From assembly GCA_034008185.1 (NCBI GenBank), contig CM067081.1:4959821-5023820 (forward strand): 64,000 bases of DNA. Direction: 5' to 3'. This DNA comes from Gorsachius magnificus. Taxonomy: Eukaryota; Chordata; Aves; Pelecaniformes; Ardeidae. The translations under genes and the position numbers were made by a program. Below the pieces are notes generated by a model, which worked only from the letters and a program-made list of their open reading frames with translations, was not told the DNA's origin and ran no database searches. Positions 24,991 through 36,241 of this stretch are shown here, one piece after another; position 1 is the stretch's first letter; every line of letters begins with the position of its first letter.

Positions 24991-26510
24991 AATGGAGACA
25001 TTCACGTCCTAGTTACTTTGGTTAATTTTAGGTAAAATAAAAAAATCTTCTGGAGTTGACATACATAAAAACAAAAGCAAAAAGGTCCGAGTCTGAAAAG
25101 TCTTTTTTTCCTTAAAGTACACATGATAGTATATGTACAATAAGAATTGTGGATTTTTAATGTTCTAAATTACTTTTACCTTATAAGTAAAAAAAACCCC
25201 AAACCATGGCTTGTAATAACATCCAATACAAAATTAAAAGCCCTAAAAGACGCCTGCATATTTATATACTTATTAGTTTGTTCCAGCCTTCATCTGAAAG
25301 TTTAGCTGGACATTTTCCTGCAAGTGTAGAAATAATATTACGGACATTATTACCTTTCTGGAATGAAAGGAACTTAGATAAAGAATAGCCTACTGTATCT
25401 TCAAAAAGTAGCATGTTTCTTAAGTTCCATGCGCATTATATTTGCAATTTACATGGGGATTTGTAACAGCGGTGCTGCTCCCTGGGTGTTACTTACTTTG
25501 GATGGACTTCTCTAAGGCTGAGTTTACACAGCTGTGGAAGGAAAACCTAGCCACAATCAATTAAAAAGTGCAACACAAATCCTTTGGACAGCATTCTCAG
25601 CCTGTCCTGCTGTTGAGACAGCTACTATTCTCCGAGAATCAGTGCTCTAACTGTATTAACCTTAGTCCTAACCAAAATAAGCTTTCACTAATTTTCACCG
25701 TTTAAGGAACATAAAGACCTACCTTTGTCATTTAAAGTTTAAGCTGACTAAGCCTCATAGAAACAGAACGTTAAGGAACTAAAGCAATTAAATCCATTTA
25801 CAGAGGTCAGAAGAGTCTCTGGGTTTTAGGGATGATGGGCTTGTATGGTCTGTGCTTCTTATTCATGTGGACTCTCAGATTATGGGTTGATAGGTGGCAT
25901 AATAAGTCACCTTTGTTTTCCTCCTGATAGCAGCGTGACGCTGAGCTGATCCTAACAGGTCACCAGTGTGCTGGCATTACCTGCACTTCTGATTACTGAA
26001 CAACTAGAATAAGCACGCAAATGAGACCCCAGACGCCCTGTCTTTGTGTGGGACATATTTATTACCAACCTGCTGAATCCTACACACAAAGAAGGCCTCA
26101 GGGAATGTAGTATGTCTACAAGCCGATGCAAAAAGCACTGAGAAAAAAAAGAGGATAAATAAGCAGGCAGCTGAAAGGCCTGAAGTCTAACTAACTCACC
26201 AAGCACATCAATAATACAATAGTGTCGTCAACCCACTGTGGACTCTGAACAATGCTTTTTCTGTTGTTCAGCTAATTAGTAAAAGAAGAGATTACGGTCT
26301 TTAATCTCACTTGCTTTCTCTTTCTTCCCTCTTTTTACCTGGAGGGTGTGCGTGTATGTGTACATATATATTCTCTAAATGAACAAAGAGAAAGTACATA
26401 CATTTTGATGTTGAAAACATGAGGTGGAGTGTGAGTTTAGCTTTATTTCCAACAAGAGGGTCATCTACATGATTTCAGATTTAAATGTACTGCAACTGCA
26501 AGGAGTCAGA
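24991..26510. other. Unassigned non-coding sequence
   Basis: No named repeat or exon. A purine/TG-rich patch lies near 26340-26370. Confidence 0.45.

Positions 26511-26539
<29 letters not shown>
26511..26539. repeat. (TG)n microsatellite
   Basis: An uninterrupted TG dinucleotide tract of 29 bases, likely polymorphic. Confidence 0.95.
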
Positions 26540-26542
<3 letters not shown>

Positions 26543-27929
26543 AGGGTGGGAGGGGAGGGGGGAAGCTAAACAGAGGATATGAATTTTAAGCAGTTTCCCT
26601 GAATGAATACAACACTGTATTTCCCCCTACTCCCCTTAGGATGACAATTCAGAGGAGATAACCTTCTCCTTTGAAAAACCCTGGAGGAAAAGTTTGTTTT
26701 TACCATAACAAATGCAACAAAAGAAAAGAAGAGGGAAGCTGGGAAAGGGGTGGTGGTGAGGGGGGACAAATTAAATGTCAAACTTTCTCTCCTTACTTGG
26801 AGATAACAGCATACTAGGAAGCCTTCTTAGAAGCTTAATATAAATGGAGTTAAACGCAGTAAACCTCTCTCTCACCTTTCTTTCTCTCTTTCAAGATATC
26901 TTTGAATGCCTTCTCCTTCGTCATAAATCAGACCTGTGAGCAATTATCACTCGAGCCGGATGGCAGCGGCCTGAGTGGCCACTGCTATTCCACTGCTGTA
27001 ATCTGCACTTCGTCAGGTTACACTACCCTTGATGAAATTTCACATTTCTTTGCCAATGAGCGTTACCTCTCCCTTTATGACTCATTGTCTTTGCGGCAGA
27101 GAGCTGTGAATCCCATCCCTCTTCTTGAGATTTGTTTAAGCAGCGTGGTCCATCCAGCGGTGCTCAGCTCCCTTTCGGGGAGTCTCAAGAGCATCCCAGA
27201 AGCACAGGGTTGTGCTGCTGCCTCAAATACTTACCCTGAGGGCATCTCTGAGGGAGATGTGGACGCAGACACCCTCCTCTGGCCTCTGAGGCTGAGCACA
27301 CGCTGCTGATGCTACTCTCGCCACTCAAGGAAAGTCAGGGGTTTCGGCATTCCCTTTGCCACCCATGCACCCCTTCGGTGACAGGTTTCTGACAGCAGTG
27401 GGAGCCTTCGGGCCGCTCTCAGCGGCGTGGGCCCGTGGCAGAGCGAGCCCACCCGGCCACCCTCCCCTCAGCCCTGCGCCCCACTGGCCCCCAGGGCTGC
27501 ACCCTGCTGCCCTCACACACACACGGGGAGGGTGTGTGTGGGGGGTTCTTTGGTGAGTTTTTCAGCCAGGAGGACAAAAAAACCAAAGCCTCACACAAAA
27601 CCCAAATCCCCCTGAAAAAAGAGAGAGGGCTCCAACCTGCAACTCAGGTGAAGTTTCTGAGCTCTGCCCAGGTACCACAGCGGGTGGCTCATCCCTCACC
27701 GCCCGCACCACAGCCACCCCAGCAACCAGCACAAACCTTTCCGATGCTGCGCTTTTCAGCCTTTATGAGGTGATTTCCTCCCGCTCCCCTTATCCCCCTC
27801 CCCAATTATTTTTTAATTTTTTTTTTTTTTTTTAAATAAAACAAAATCCCCAAGCCAACCCAAACGCAGCCCCAGCCAACCTCCATCCCCGCGCACCAGC
27901 TGTCAAAGACGAGCAAGAAAAGTTAGGCA
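26540..27929. other. Transition into the GC-rich island
   Basis: GC content rises from about 26.9 kb. A 135-codon plus-strand frame (26902-27309) and overlapping frames at 27356-27773 are open mainly because the DNA is GC-rich. I recognise no protein in them. A CACACACACACGG and GTGTGTGTGGGGGG pair lies at about 27518-27546 and a T17 run at 27817-27833. If the minus-strand exon below is real, this is the start of its downstream intron. Confidence 0.4.
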
Positions 27930-27948
27930 GGTAGAGAGAGTCACTCAC

Positions 27949-28158
27949 CGTTGGCGGCGACACAGAGGTTTCCAGAGCCACTTTTAACTAAGAATGAATT
28001 AGGGACAAACTCTTCCTCAGAGTCAGAGTCCGCGGCCGGCTGGGCCGCGCCGTTGCCCAGCAACCGCCCCGGGCCCTCATTGGCCGGCGGCGAGGAGGGA
28101 GGGGAGGGGGACTGCTCGGGGGGGGTGGAGGAGGCGGACGAACAACGCAGGGGAGGAC
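27949..28158 (-). CDS. Probable coding exon of an unidentified gene
   Basis: This is the strongest protein-coding signal in the window. Read on the minus strand, a long pyrimidine-rich tract ending CCCGCAG (AG at 28159-28160) looks like an acceptor, and ACG|GTGAGT (GT at 28948 minus 1000, that is 27947-27948) is a near-perfect donor. The exon between them is 210 bases. Its reading frame enters and leaves in phase 1, so it is symmetric. The peptide is first proline/serine-rich, then acidic and polar: [17 protein letters not shown] followed by [18 protein letters not shown] resembles a casein-kinase-2 site. I do not recognise the protein. There is no in-frame ATG inside the exon. The same frame is open back to ATGs at 28501 and 28474, but through a poly-G/poly-T stretch that looks like intron or UTR, so the true start is probably in an upstream exon. 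Confidence 0.5.
28052..28064. promoter_or_regulatory. RFX-type X-box
   Basis: GTTGCCCAGCAAC fits the imperfect inverted repeat bound by RFX factors (GTNRCC, 0-3 bases, RGYAAC). X-boxes are typical of promoters of ciliary and some neural genes. Here it sits in the CpG island next to GC and inverted CCAAT boxes. It also overlaps the proposed exon, so one of the two readings may be coincidental. Confidence 0.5.
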
Positions 28159-28189
28159 CTGCGGGCCACAAACGCACACAGAGAGAGAA

Positions 28190-28202
28190 GGGGGGGGGGG
28201 GG
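28190..28202. repeat. G13 homopolymer
   Basis: Thirteen consecutive G. On the minus strand it forms part of the pyrimidine tract before the proposed acceptor. Confidence 0.95.
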
Positions 28203-28302
28203 AGGAATAAACCAACAACAACAAAAAAAAAAGTAAACAAAAAAACGACAAAACACAGACAGAGAGACAAAAAAAGTTGAGCCGGGGTGGGAGGGAAGGC
28301 CG

Positions 28303-28328
28303 CCCCCCCCCCCCCCCCCCCCCCCCCC
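28303..28328. repeat. C26 homopolymer (poly-G on minus strand)
   Basis: Twenty-six consecutive C, very likely length-variable and hard to sequence accurately. The complementary strand can form G-quadruplex structure. It lies inside the CpG island, just upstream of the proposed minus-strand exon. Confidence 0.93.
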
Positions 28329-28840
28329 GCCTCCACGCACGCACCCCCGGCGCTTGCCCCAACGGGGCAGCCCTGCCTGAGGGGCGGCCGACTGCACGTA
28401 TCTGCCCGCCGGGCTGCTTTGGGGGTCCGGCGCTGTCCCTCGGGCGGCAACACCCCGTCAAAACTCCTCTCCATCGGGTTTTTTTTTAAAGATTTTGGCA
28501 TTGGAAGGAGCCCCGGCTGTAGGGCGCGCTTCGGGCCGCAAGGTGGGCGCTACACCGTCAACCGAGGCCAAGCGTCGACGCCGGGCTGCGTTGTACTAAA
28601 GTTTTGCCCGACGTTTTGTGAGGTAAATTATTTCAGATTTCACGTGAAAAGGGTTGAGTCCGTTTGGGGATTGGGTTTAACCGTTCCTTTATGGAGTTTT
28701 TCAGGCAAACAGCCTGAAACCTGCCTCACGCAAGGCGGGAGGTGGAGGAGAGCGCCAGGCGTCGCCGTGTGGCGTTGACGCATGTCGGACATGATGCGAA
28801 CAACCGCACCGGCACAGGGCAGCAGCAAAGCTCGCTGCCG

Positions 28841-31800
28841 GCAGCGTTGATTCATTGATTAAATCATGAGAAGCGCAGCAAATTAGCTTCTTCGATAATA
28901 TTTCCATAAAGCCGTGCCTGATCAAGGAGGAGCTTCTAGTGACTGCAAGGAAATTGGATCAGGTGCATGGAGGTTAAGTAGATCCAATTAAAAAAAAAAA
29001 CCAAAACAAAAACGCATACTGTAAATAATTAATGGTTATCAGGGTCTTATTCCAAGCAGATTTTTAAACAAAACTAGGAAATCAGAAACCCCAAACCGAT
29101 GAAAAAAAAAAACTAGCAGGCAAACCTGGAGGCCAGATATGTGCAGTACATCAATAAAAACAGGAGGAATATGAACACAGACATAGAATAGGTTAAAATA
29201 CAGGACAATGCATTTAAACATGAGGGTTTCCCCTTGATACATTTGATCTGAAAGTCATAATGATTAATCTCCCACATTTTCCCAAATACTGAAATGTTAT
29301 CATGCAAAATCCATCAAAATAAAAGAGTAACAGCACAAGAAAACTAGCAAACTTAAAAAAGATATGTTTCTAAAAAAAACACATTTTGAACATGACATAG
29401 CACACAACATAGCTGTACAACATTTCTTACTAAACATAACATGAACACTTTAGGAAAGGACACAAACCCGAAACAATAAAGCGGGTTTAACATTTAAATC
29501 CCCCAAAGCTGGTTCTGCTAAGTTTCTTCCCACCTTGGTCATTGGTTTTTCTCATGATAAGCCCTTGGATGCCGCCTCCCTGGGATATGCAAATCTTATA
29601 AATTGCTAATTATAATCAGAGAAGAAACTGGGGTGTCGTAGGCAAAGCCTGGGCAACGGGGAGAACGCAGGACTGTACATGTGCTCGGAGGCACTCGCGT
29701 GCCTCTGGTCACCCAAAGGAGAAGCCAGCCTTGGCAGAGAGCCTATGCTTTCTTGCATGAACTGCCGTCTGTGCAGCGTGCGGGCTGCCTGCGGGAAGAT
29801 GCGAGCCCTGTTGTGTTTTGTTACCATCAGCAGTGGCGTTGTCTGGGTCTCGTTCTTTCTGACAGCCCTCCAGACAGAGACGTTCCTCCTTTAGGAATGC
29901 AGCTCTTAAGGAATCTGCAGCCCACTTCACACCCGCTGACCCTTTTTTACGGTGCCAAGGCTATAACCTTCCCATTGTGTTAACCACCGGTAGGAGCTGG
30001 AGAGAGACAGCACGTGCAAGTGGATGAGCACTGCGTTCCCTGTCACGGACCCTGGCATGCAAACGGAGATCCAGCTCTAACTCTGATGTGCTCTTGAAGG
30101 AGCGAAGCCTACTCTGCGTCATCCTCTATGTTGCGGTGGAGCCTTGATGAGCCCCGACATGTAATAAAGGTTAAATCATGACTGCGTTTGTTATTTTATG
30201 CATTTACTATGCGTTTGTTACAAAACAGGATGATACGTGTTTCTAACACTGTGTAGTCAGAGCCTGAATTCTAGCGTGATGATAAGTGAGATGGAAAGGA
30301 AGTGTTAAACCCATGTCTTCCTGTAGAACCATACAGTTTTTTTCAGTGTGCTTTGTAACTGGAGGACACATTTTTCCAGCCACTGAGAAAGAGACAAACT
30401 AGATAAAAAGAAAATATTTCAAGCCTCTGACTCATTTACCCAAAGACCAGTAAAAATGCATAAAAAGGAGGTTAATGGTGTTGCTACGCCTGACAAAAAA
30501 ATGTTGGGGGTAAATGACAGTAGACCCCCAATGCCCTCCCTGTGTTTTGGTTAGGCAGCACGCTTGGCATGTCTGTACATGAAGTCTGCAGTACAGACAT
30601 AAAGACCAGGAGCAGAATGAGCCGAATTTGGAATCCTAAAACTAAAAGCAAAATGTCAGTGCTTTTGTCAGCCCATATCAGGAACTTTCTGCCGTTTCCA
30701 CATGGCTGCAGGTTGGGTTTTTTGGTGTGGGCTTTCCCCATCTCACAGTATTGCAATTTTGGCAAGGATAAAAGAAAAATAATGAATAACCCCCCCAAAC
30801 CAAAACCTCTTTACTGAAAACTTTGGCTTTTAATTAGCTGCACCATTGCAGTAGTGCACATGAGATGTTCCCGTGGGCTTTCGCAGTCATTACCTGCACT
30901 TCCTGCGGTGCATGAGCTGACCTTTCTAAGGGAAGCTTCCCTAGGAATCGTGCCTGCTAACCACATTACTGAGGGCTGCACTGCTGTGACGGGCACCGTC
31001 ACATACAGCTGTGTTCCCTGGAAAATTCCCTTTTTGGTCACGCAGAATTGGGGTGGGAGCAACGGGAGATTTTACAGGCTGGAAGGTGTGCGCTGGTCAG
31101 CTGTGCTGACAACACCCATGAAACGCGTGGGGAGCAAAATGATACCTTCTTCTCTAACACGTCAGCAGCTCTGTAAGAGAAGGGTGTCTTAAGCTGTGGA
31201 TCCTTTAAGAGATTTGCCTCCTTTTCTCTGCTTGGACAGAAACCCCAAAATTAAATCTGACCTTTTCCCAAAAAATAAAACCAAGAGAGCGACGAAAGAT
31301 AACAAGCTCGTATCCTTCTCAGACAAGTATCTCATTGAATTTACTGCGACTGCAGGTCCAAGTAAAACAAGCAGGATTCGGCCCATAAACTTTCATTCCA
31401 GCTGCCAGAGCAAAATTTCTAATTGATTAGTGCAAAATGAATTCGCAGCAATACTGGGTTGCTATGGAACCTGAGCAAGTAGGCCAAGTCACTTCGCGGT
31501 ATGTGCTGTTTCTCCTTCAAAAATACAAAACAGAAGGACTAGATAACACATTCATTATGCACACTCTTGCAATTTGGAAGCTAACTCAAAGAAAAACAAA
31601 ACGGATTCCAAGTATGGGCCCCTTGGCATCAATTTGTAACAATCTTATACATCCGCTTGCAGCAAACAGTCAAAATTATGTTCTTTGGACTTGAGGCAGG
31701 AATAATATAAGTCGAACATCTCTGTATGAATGATACGTTACTTGCACATATTCAGAGGAAAACAGAACATAAACTTCTATTTTATCTATGTGCCAGTTTT

Positions 31801-32575
31801 TCAGATTAAGATTAAAAAAAAAAAAAAATCAGGGGAAGAAGATATGTTACAGACTCTGGTAGATTTATGAAAGTACTTAGGAAACACAAACTTTGGAAGT
31901 AGGTTAACACAAAGAATCTGTTTCCCACCTTAACTAAGAAACTCTGCAAAATTCAGGCAACGGCTTTAAATTTAGGGAAGAGACAGACCAGGGCAGACTC
32001 TAAATAGTTAGGGGAAAGTAAGACAAACAATAAACATGCTGTCAGTTTATGCTACACATTTGGCTGTAATATTTCAGAATACTGTGTGTTTCTAGAATTA
32101 CTCTGTCTCCTGCAGGATTTGGCCTTCAGAGATCAAGAGCTGATTTAAAACGGGTGTATTCATGTAGTGTGAATAGAAGGGCTGCCAGGAATACAGAACA
32201 CTCAAGGAGATACTTTAAAATGAAGGACAGTAGATTGTTTCATAGACTATATTTGGTGGATTATACTCGTATGTTTACAATTTGTCCCAAAAGAGGTGAA
32301 AAAGAGGGGATATACAAATGCTGACTTTTCACAGAACTGATACCACAAGGCAACGGGAGTTAATAGTGTTGAATACCCAGAATGGTATTATCTGCAATCA
32401 ATAAATCATTAATATCAGCTTTTTTTTCCCATAGTAACACCTTCTATCAAGCTTCCACCAAGAATCTTTAAGAGCATTACAAGCATCAAGTATGCAAGCT
32501 TTGAAATACTGTTAGCAGATCTGTTGGGATCTGTCATCAGACCGGCTGACAAAATTAGATCCTCAGGGGAGCGGA
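28841..32575. other. Unassigned non-coding sequence
   Basis: Returns to AT-rich DNA outside the island. An imperfect palindrome centred on AGGGAAGCTTCCCT lies at 30929-30942. Small frames up to about 112 codons (30854-31192) are unrecognised. No named repeat was seen. Confidence 0.45.
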
Positions 32576-32636
32576 CTTACACTTCTGACAGGTCAGGAAA
32601 CTGAGGCACAGAGAAGTGAAATAATTTGATTGAAAT
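32576..32636 (-). mobile_element. MIR-like SINE fragment
   Basis: GACAGGTCAGGAAACTGAGG and CACAGAGAAGTGAAATAATTTG match the reverse complement of the MIR core (acagatgaggaaactgaggc, acagagaagttaagtaactt). Only the core survives. Confidence 0.65.
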
Positions 32637-33320
32637 TTCTATTGTTTCCTGTATCTGCATACTGTATCTCCAGCCACTGAAATAGTCTAAAAGGCTGTCT
32701 GCCACACTCAAAACATTTTAAATTAGCAGAATTCCTACCACGGAGGAAGGGCAGGGGAAGGCGGGGAGAAGTCATCGCGATTACCTCAGTACAGCAACTA
32801 CAGTAGCTCTCACGTAAGCGCTGTTGCAGTAAGTCGTGCCGCTGAAAACGCTTAGCCTGTACATAGCCTTAAAAAACGGAAGTTTGTAACAGCGGTGCTG
32901 GCGCACCAGCGATGGTAAGCGCCATCGCAAGCAGAAGTACAGCACAGCACAGCTCTGGCCTTTAAAATGTAGGGCACTGGTACGCGTGGTGGGTTCACGG
33001 GAGGGCTGTGTGAGTGATCGCGGAGTGCGTTCGGTAGTGTGCTGCCTGGGTGTATTAGCCTGTCAAAAGAAAGGGAGTGTAAACAGATGCGCTGCTTTTT
33101 TTTTTTTCCTGTCTTCCCCTCACTTTGCACAGTGGTTTTGAGTGATTTTTATCGACGTCGAAACTAAATCTTATTGATCTATATTAAAACTGTAGCTAGT
33201 CTTGCGCTGGAGAAAACCATGACCTGCTTACACAACGGAAACGCTTAGGTACCTCTGGCTGGTAAAATAAATTAATTAATAAATAAATCTAAAACTTGGG
33301 CGATTTCATCCCCCACCATA
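32637..33320. other. Unassigned non-coding sequence
   Basis: A mildly CpG-containing patch lies at about 32780-33020 (ATCGCGATTACC, GTACGCGTGG). There is an AATTAATTAATAAATAAAT tract near 33270. No gene was recognised. Confidence 0.4.
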
Positions 33321-33576
33321 TCACAGAATCACAGAATCACAGAATGGCAAGAGTTGGAAGGGACCTCGGGAGATCATCCAGTCCAACCCCCCTGCTAAAG
33401 CAGGTTCTCCTAGAGCATGTTACACAGGACTTCATCCAGGCGGGCTTTGAACATCTCCAGAGAAGGAGACTCCACAGCCCCCCTGGGCAGCCTGGGCCAG
33501 GGCTCAGTCACCCTCAGAGTAAAGAAGTTCCTCCTCATGTTCAACTGAAACCTCTTATGTCTCAGTTTGTATCCAT
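33321..33576 (-). mobile_element. CR1 LINE, 3' end of ORF2 plus 3' end
   Basis: The plus strand begins TCACAGAATCACAGAATCAC, the reverse complement of ATTCTGTG octamers. It then runs through TTGGAAGGGACCTC and CATCCAGTCCAACCCCCCTG. Read on the minus strand it encodes the CR1 tail (type FTLRVTEPWPRLPRG, AVESPSLEMFKARLDE). It is 5'-truncated near TTTGTATCCAT. The octamer spelling (TGTG rather than TATG) indicates a different subfamily from the 24-kb copy. Confidence 0.95.
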
Positions 33577-35656
33577 ATCTGATTGATTAAAACGCCACAA
33601 GCATGAAGCAGTGCTGCAGGGTTGAGAACTTCTTGTGTGAAAGAGCTGTATTTGAGAGGTGACAGGCAGAGTGGGCATTGGGACCCCCCCCCAAGCAGCA
33701 CCTCCGGGATGGATTGCTGGCAACACACGGGACAAGGTGGGAAGGGCAGCGCCCGGCCTGCTTGGCCGTGTTCAGTCCCCCGCAGAATATAAAAGGTAGC
33801 GATTTACTCCACTGGCATTTCAGGGCGTCGGAGATCCTGCTGGGTTGAGGAGGGGAGTGGGACAATACCTGGCATTTTGCTTCTCAAGGTGAAGGGGAAC
33901 ATATTATTTGAAGACGAGCCCTGATTATCAGATGGTAAAAAACTGCTTTCTTGGCATCCGGGAGCCTCGCTCCCTCAGAGATGGAGAAAGAAGGAATTTT
34001 CCTAAGGGGCAAACAGCACTCCTGCTTTTCTCGTGGCAGCATATCACGCCTTTCCCGTGGACAGCGTGAAACACCTCTGGAAAAAGAGCAAGCTGAACTC
34101 GCTGTCTGGCAAAACATGTCAGTGAATCACGGGAGTAAGGAATTGTTGCGCAGATTTATTGCTGTTCTTTAACAATAGGTGGTCACAACATTGTTAGTCC
34201 AACAGGGAATATATATCTTCTGTTTAGAATTGATTAAAAAAGCAGTCTTGGAAAACTACTCCTAGTTATTTATATTTCCTGAATTTCCACCTGCACTTAT
34301 GTTTATTTTATTTAATTTAATTTTGTGTGTTTGATTTATAGCTATGGAGCCAGAGGGGAAAATAAATGAAATAAAGGGGACGAATGAATATCATCTTAAC
34401 AAGAAAAACCTGGGCAGCTGCCATGTCACCAAAATTAAGGAATGAGTAGTTGGGCCTCGAAAATGAGAAATAATCACATGCCCTGTAGGAAGACTGGCAT
34501 ATTGGGAAAAAAGGGCTGTGCAAGGTTAAGAAGGAATGAATAAATTTGCTTGGACTGAAACGGAGCCTGAAGAAGGTGTGTTACGTGGGTGATTTGAGTT
34601 ACTCTTCCAACTGTGGGTTTTCCCTCGCCTGTGCTATGAAGAGCTGCAAAGCTTTTCTTTGTCCGTTTGCCAGGATGGTGCACTGTCTGTCAAGGAAGTC
34701 ACGGAGTCACTGTCAGCAGGAACTCAGGAACATTCCTGTTTGTACAGGGCAGACCATGTGGAAAACTTCTGGAATGGCTCTGTGAGGGGCGATGTGATGC
34801 TGGGGTATGTAGAAGCACCACAGCTGCCTGTTACCTGCCTCTCTCCCAGCACAGATGATGGACTGAGCACTTGGGCCTTACGCTATTATTCCCCAAGCGA
34901 AGCAGAAGGTAGAAAGGGACAAGAAGTACCCCAGACCTCAGATCTCCTTTCCCCCAGCTCCTGAGGTTACTAACCTGACCCGAAACAGAAGAAAACAATT
35001 ATCCATTGAGCAAGATGGAGAGGAGCAGGGAGGAAATTGTTCCCTTCTGAAATGCACTTGCTCCAGGGCTTGGGGTGCTCTGGAGCAGCACAGCCGCGCT
35101 TATAATTTTTTGCCAACACAAGAAAATAATACGGCAGATTTTCAGAAAATTACACGGGCAATTGCCTGAGCCGGATACTCAGCTTGCTCATTTGTAGGCG
35201 CAACAGTAGAAACAGATTGTGTAAGTTAGCTACACGCTTTTCTGAAACATCAATCTCCGAGGTGGAGATTGTGCTGTTACTCAAAAGCACAAACAGGCAA
35301 TGTAATTCCCAAATATATCAGAGATTGCTTGTATCTCTTTCAAAATCAAAGAAATAAGGATCAAGACAGAAAGACTCTCTTCTGATAGAGACAGTATAAA
35401 CAGTCCTAATCACCACAGAATATTTATATCATTCTTCGTGAAATATTTACGCAAGTAATTCACATCTTCTAAAGTTTTAAGGAAAACGCAAGTCCCTGAT
35501 TACGGAGCAGCATTACAAAAGCTTGTGCAGCTTTACTCAGACCCAACTTGTAAAAGAGTATTGTAATCAGTAGGAAGGCTGATGAGCTGCCTGGGAAATG
35601 GCCTCTCTCAATCTGACACTAATGCTCTATCTGATCCAAAACACCCAATATAAAGT
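33577..35656. other. Unassigned non-coding sequence
   Basis: No named repeat or exon. Three overlapping small plus-strand frames (34546-34964) have no recognised content. Confidence 0.45.
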
Positions 35657-36241
35657 ATGAAGTTCTCTGCAAATGATTACATGCAAATCTCCAAAAACGT
35701 CCATTTTCCTTTATTTGAACACCAAACTGTAGGCTTTGTAGAAATTGCTTTCTCTAAGCTCAGTGCTAGCAAAAAGAAGGTTTACAGTAGCCTTGCGAAT
35801 CTTTTCCCTGATACGCTTGGTCGAGGCAAAGCACCTTTTCATATTCCTGTTGCCCTAGCAGAGAAGAGTTATTATACATGGGCCATTGCAAGACTTTTTC
35901 ACATACCCCAGCAAATAACATTTACACAAATATCCTGCAGGGTGGTTCGCACTAATTTTCTAAAATTAACTTCTGAAGAAATGCCGGAGGAGTCAAACCT
36001 GTGTGGAACATTAGAAACCAACCAAAATTGCATGACATTAGAGCCCACCTACCAGGGAGCAAAGCTAATTCATCCTATAGCCCAAGCACCAAAAAATCCG
36101 CAAGTTCAGCTTGTGATCAGTGATACACTTTGGCACCTTCCTGACTGGCGTGGATGGGTGTTGCATACATTGTATGTAAAACAACATATAGTGAGGCAAA
36201 CTGTGCTGTTAAGGAATAAAATGTGTATTTTGCCCTGTTAA
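35657..36241 (+). other. 194-codon open frame, unknown
   Basis: An ATG-initiated frame of 194 codons ends in TAA in AT-rich surroundings, where stops should be common. The predicted protein is of mixed composition (starts MKFSANDYMQISKNVHFPLF, ends MCILPC). It has no obvious signal peptide, membrane segment or zinc-binding pattern, and no resemblance to CR1 or any family I know. No clear acceptor or donor frames it, and no poly(A) follows to suggest a retrocopy. A frame of this size could arise by chance about once in a window this large. It could also be a lineage-specific gene or a decayed exon. Confidence 0.2.

Larger units (their letters stand above)
27930..28840 (-). promoter_or_regulatory. 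CpG island, probable promoter region
   Basis: CpG dinucleotides are frequent here (for example GTCCGCGGCCGGCTGGGCCG around 28028) and rare elsewhere in the window. A GC box (CCGCCCC, 28064-28070), an inverted CCAAT box (ATTGG, 28079-28083) and an RFX-type X-box lie close together. No TATA box is evident, as expected for a CpG-island promoter. I assign it to the minus strand because the best exon in it is minus, but initiation in both directions is possible: a plausible plus-strand donor AG|GTAAAT sits at 28621-28627. The transcription start cannot be fixed from sequence. Confidence 0.7.

Noticed and set aside
27356..27773. Overlapping plus-strand frames left of the CpG island as coding exons
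   Set aside because: Several frames are open at once because of GC-rich, stop-poor sequence. The peptides are proline/alanine/serine-rich low complexity.
27941..28501. The whole 186-codon minus frame as one continuous coding sequence from the ATG at 28501
   Set aside because: It would have to be translated through poly-G and a long pyrimidine tract giving poly-glycine and phenylalanine/valine-rich low complexity. A splice acceptor at 28159-28160 explains the data better.
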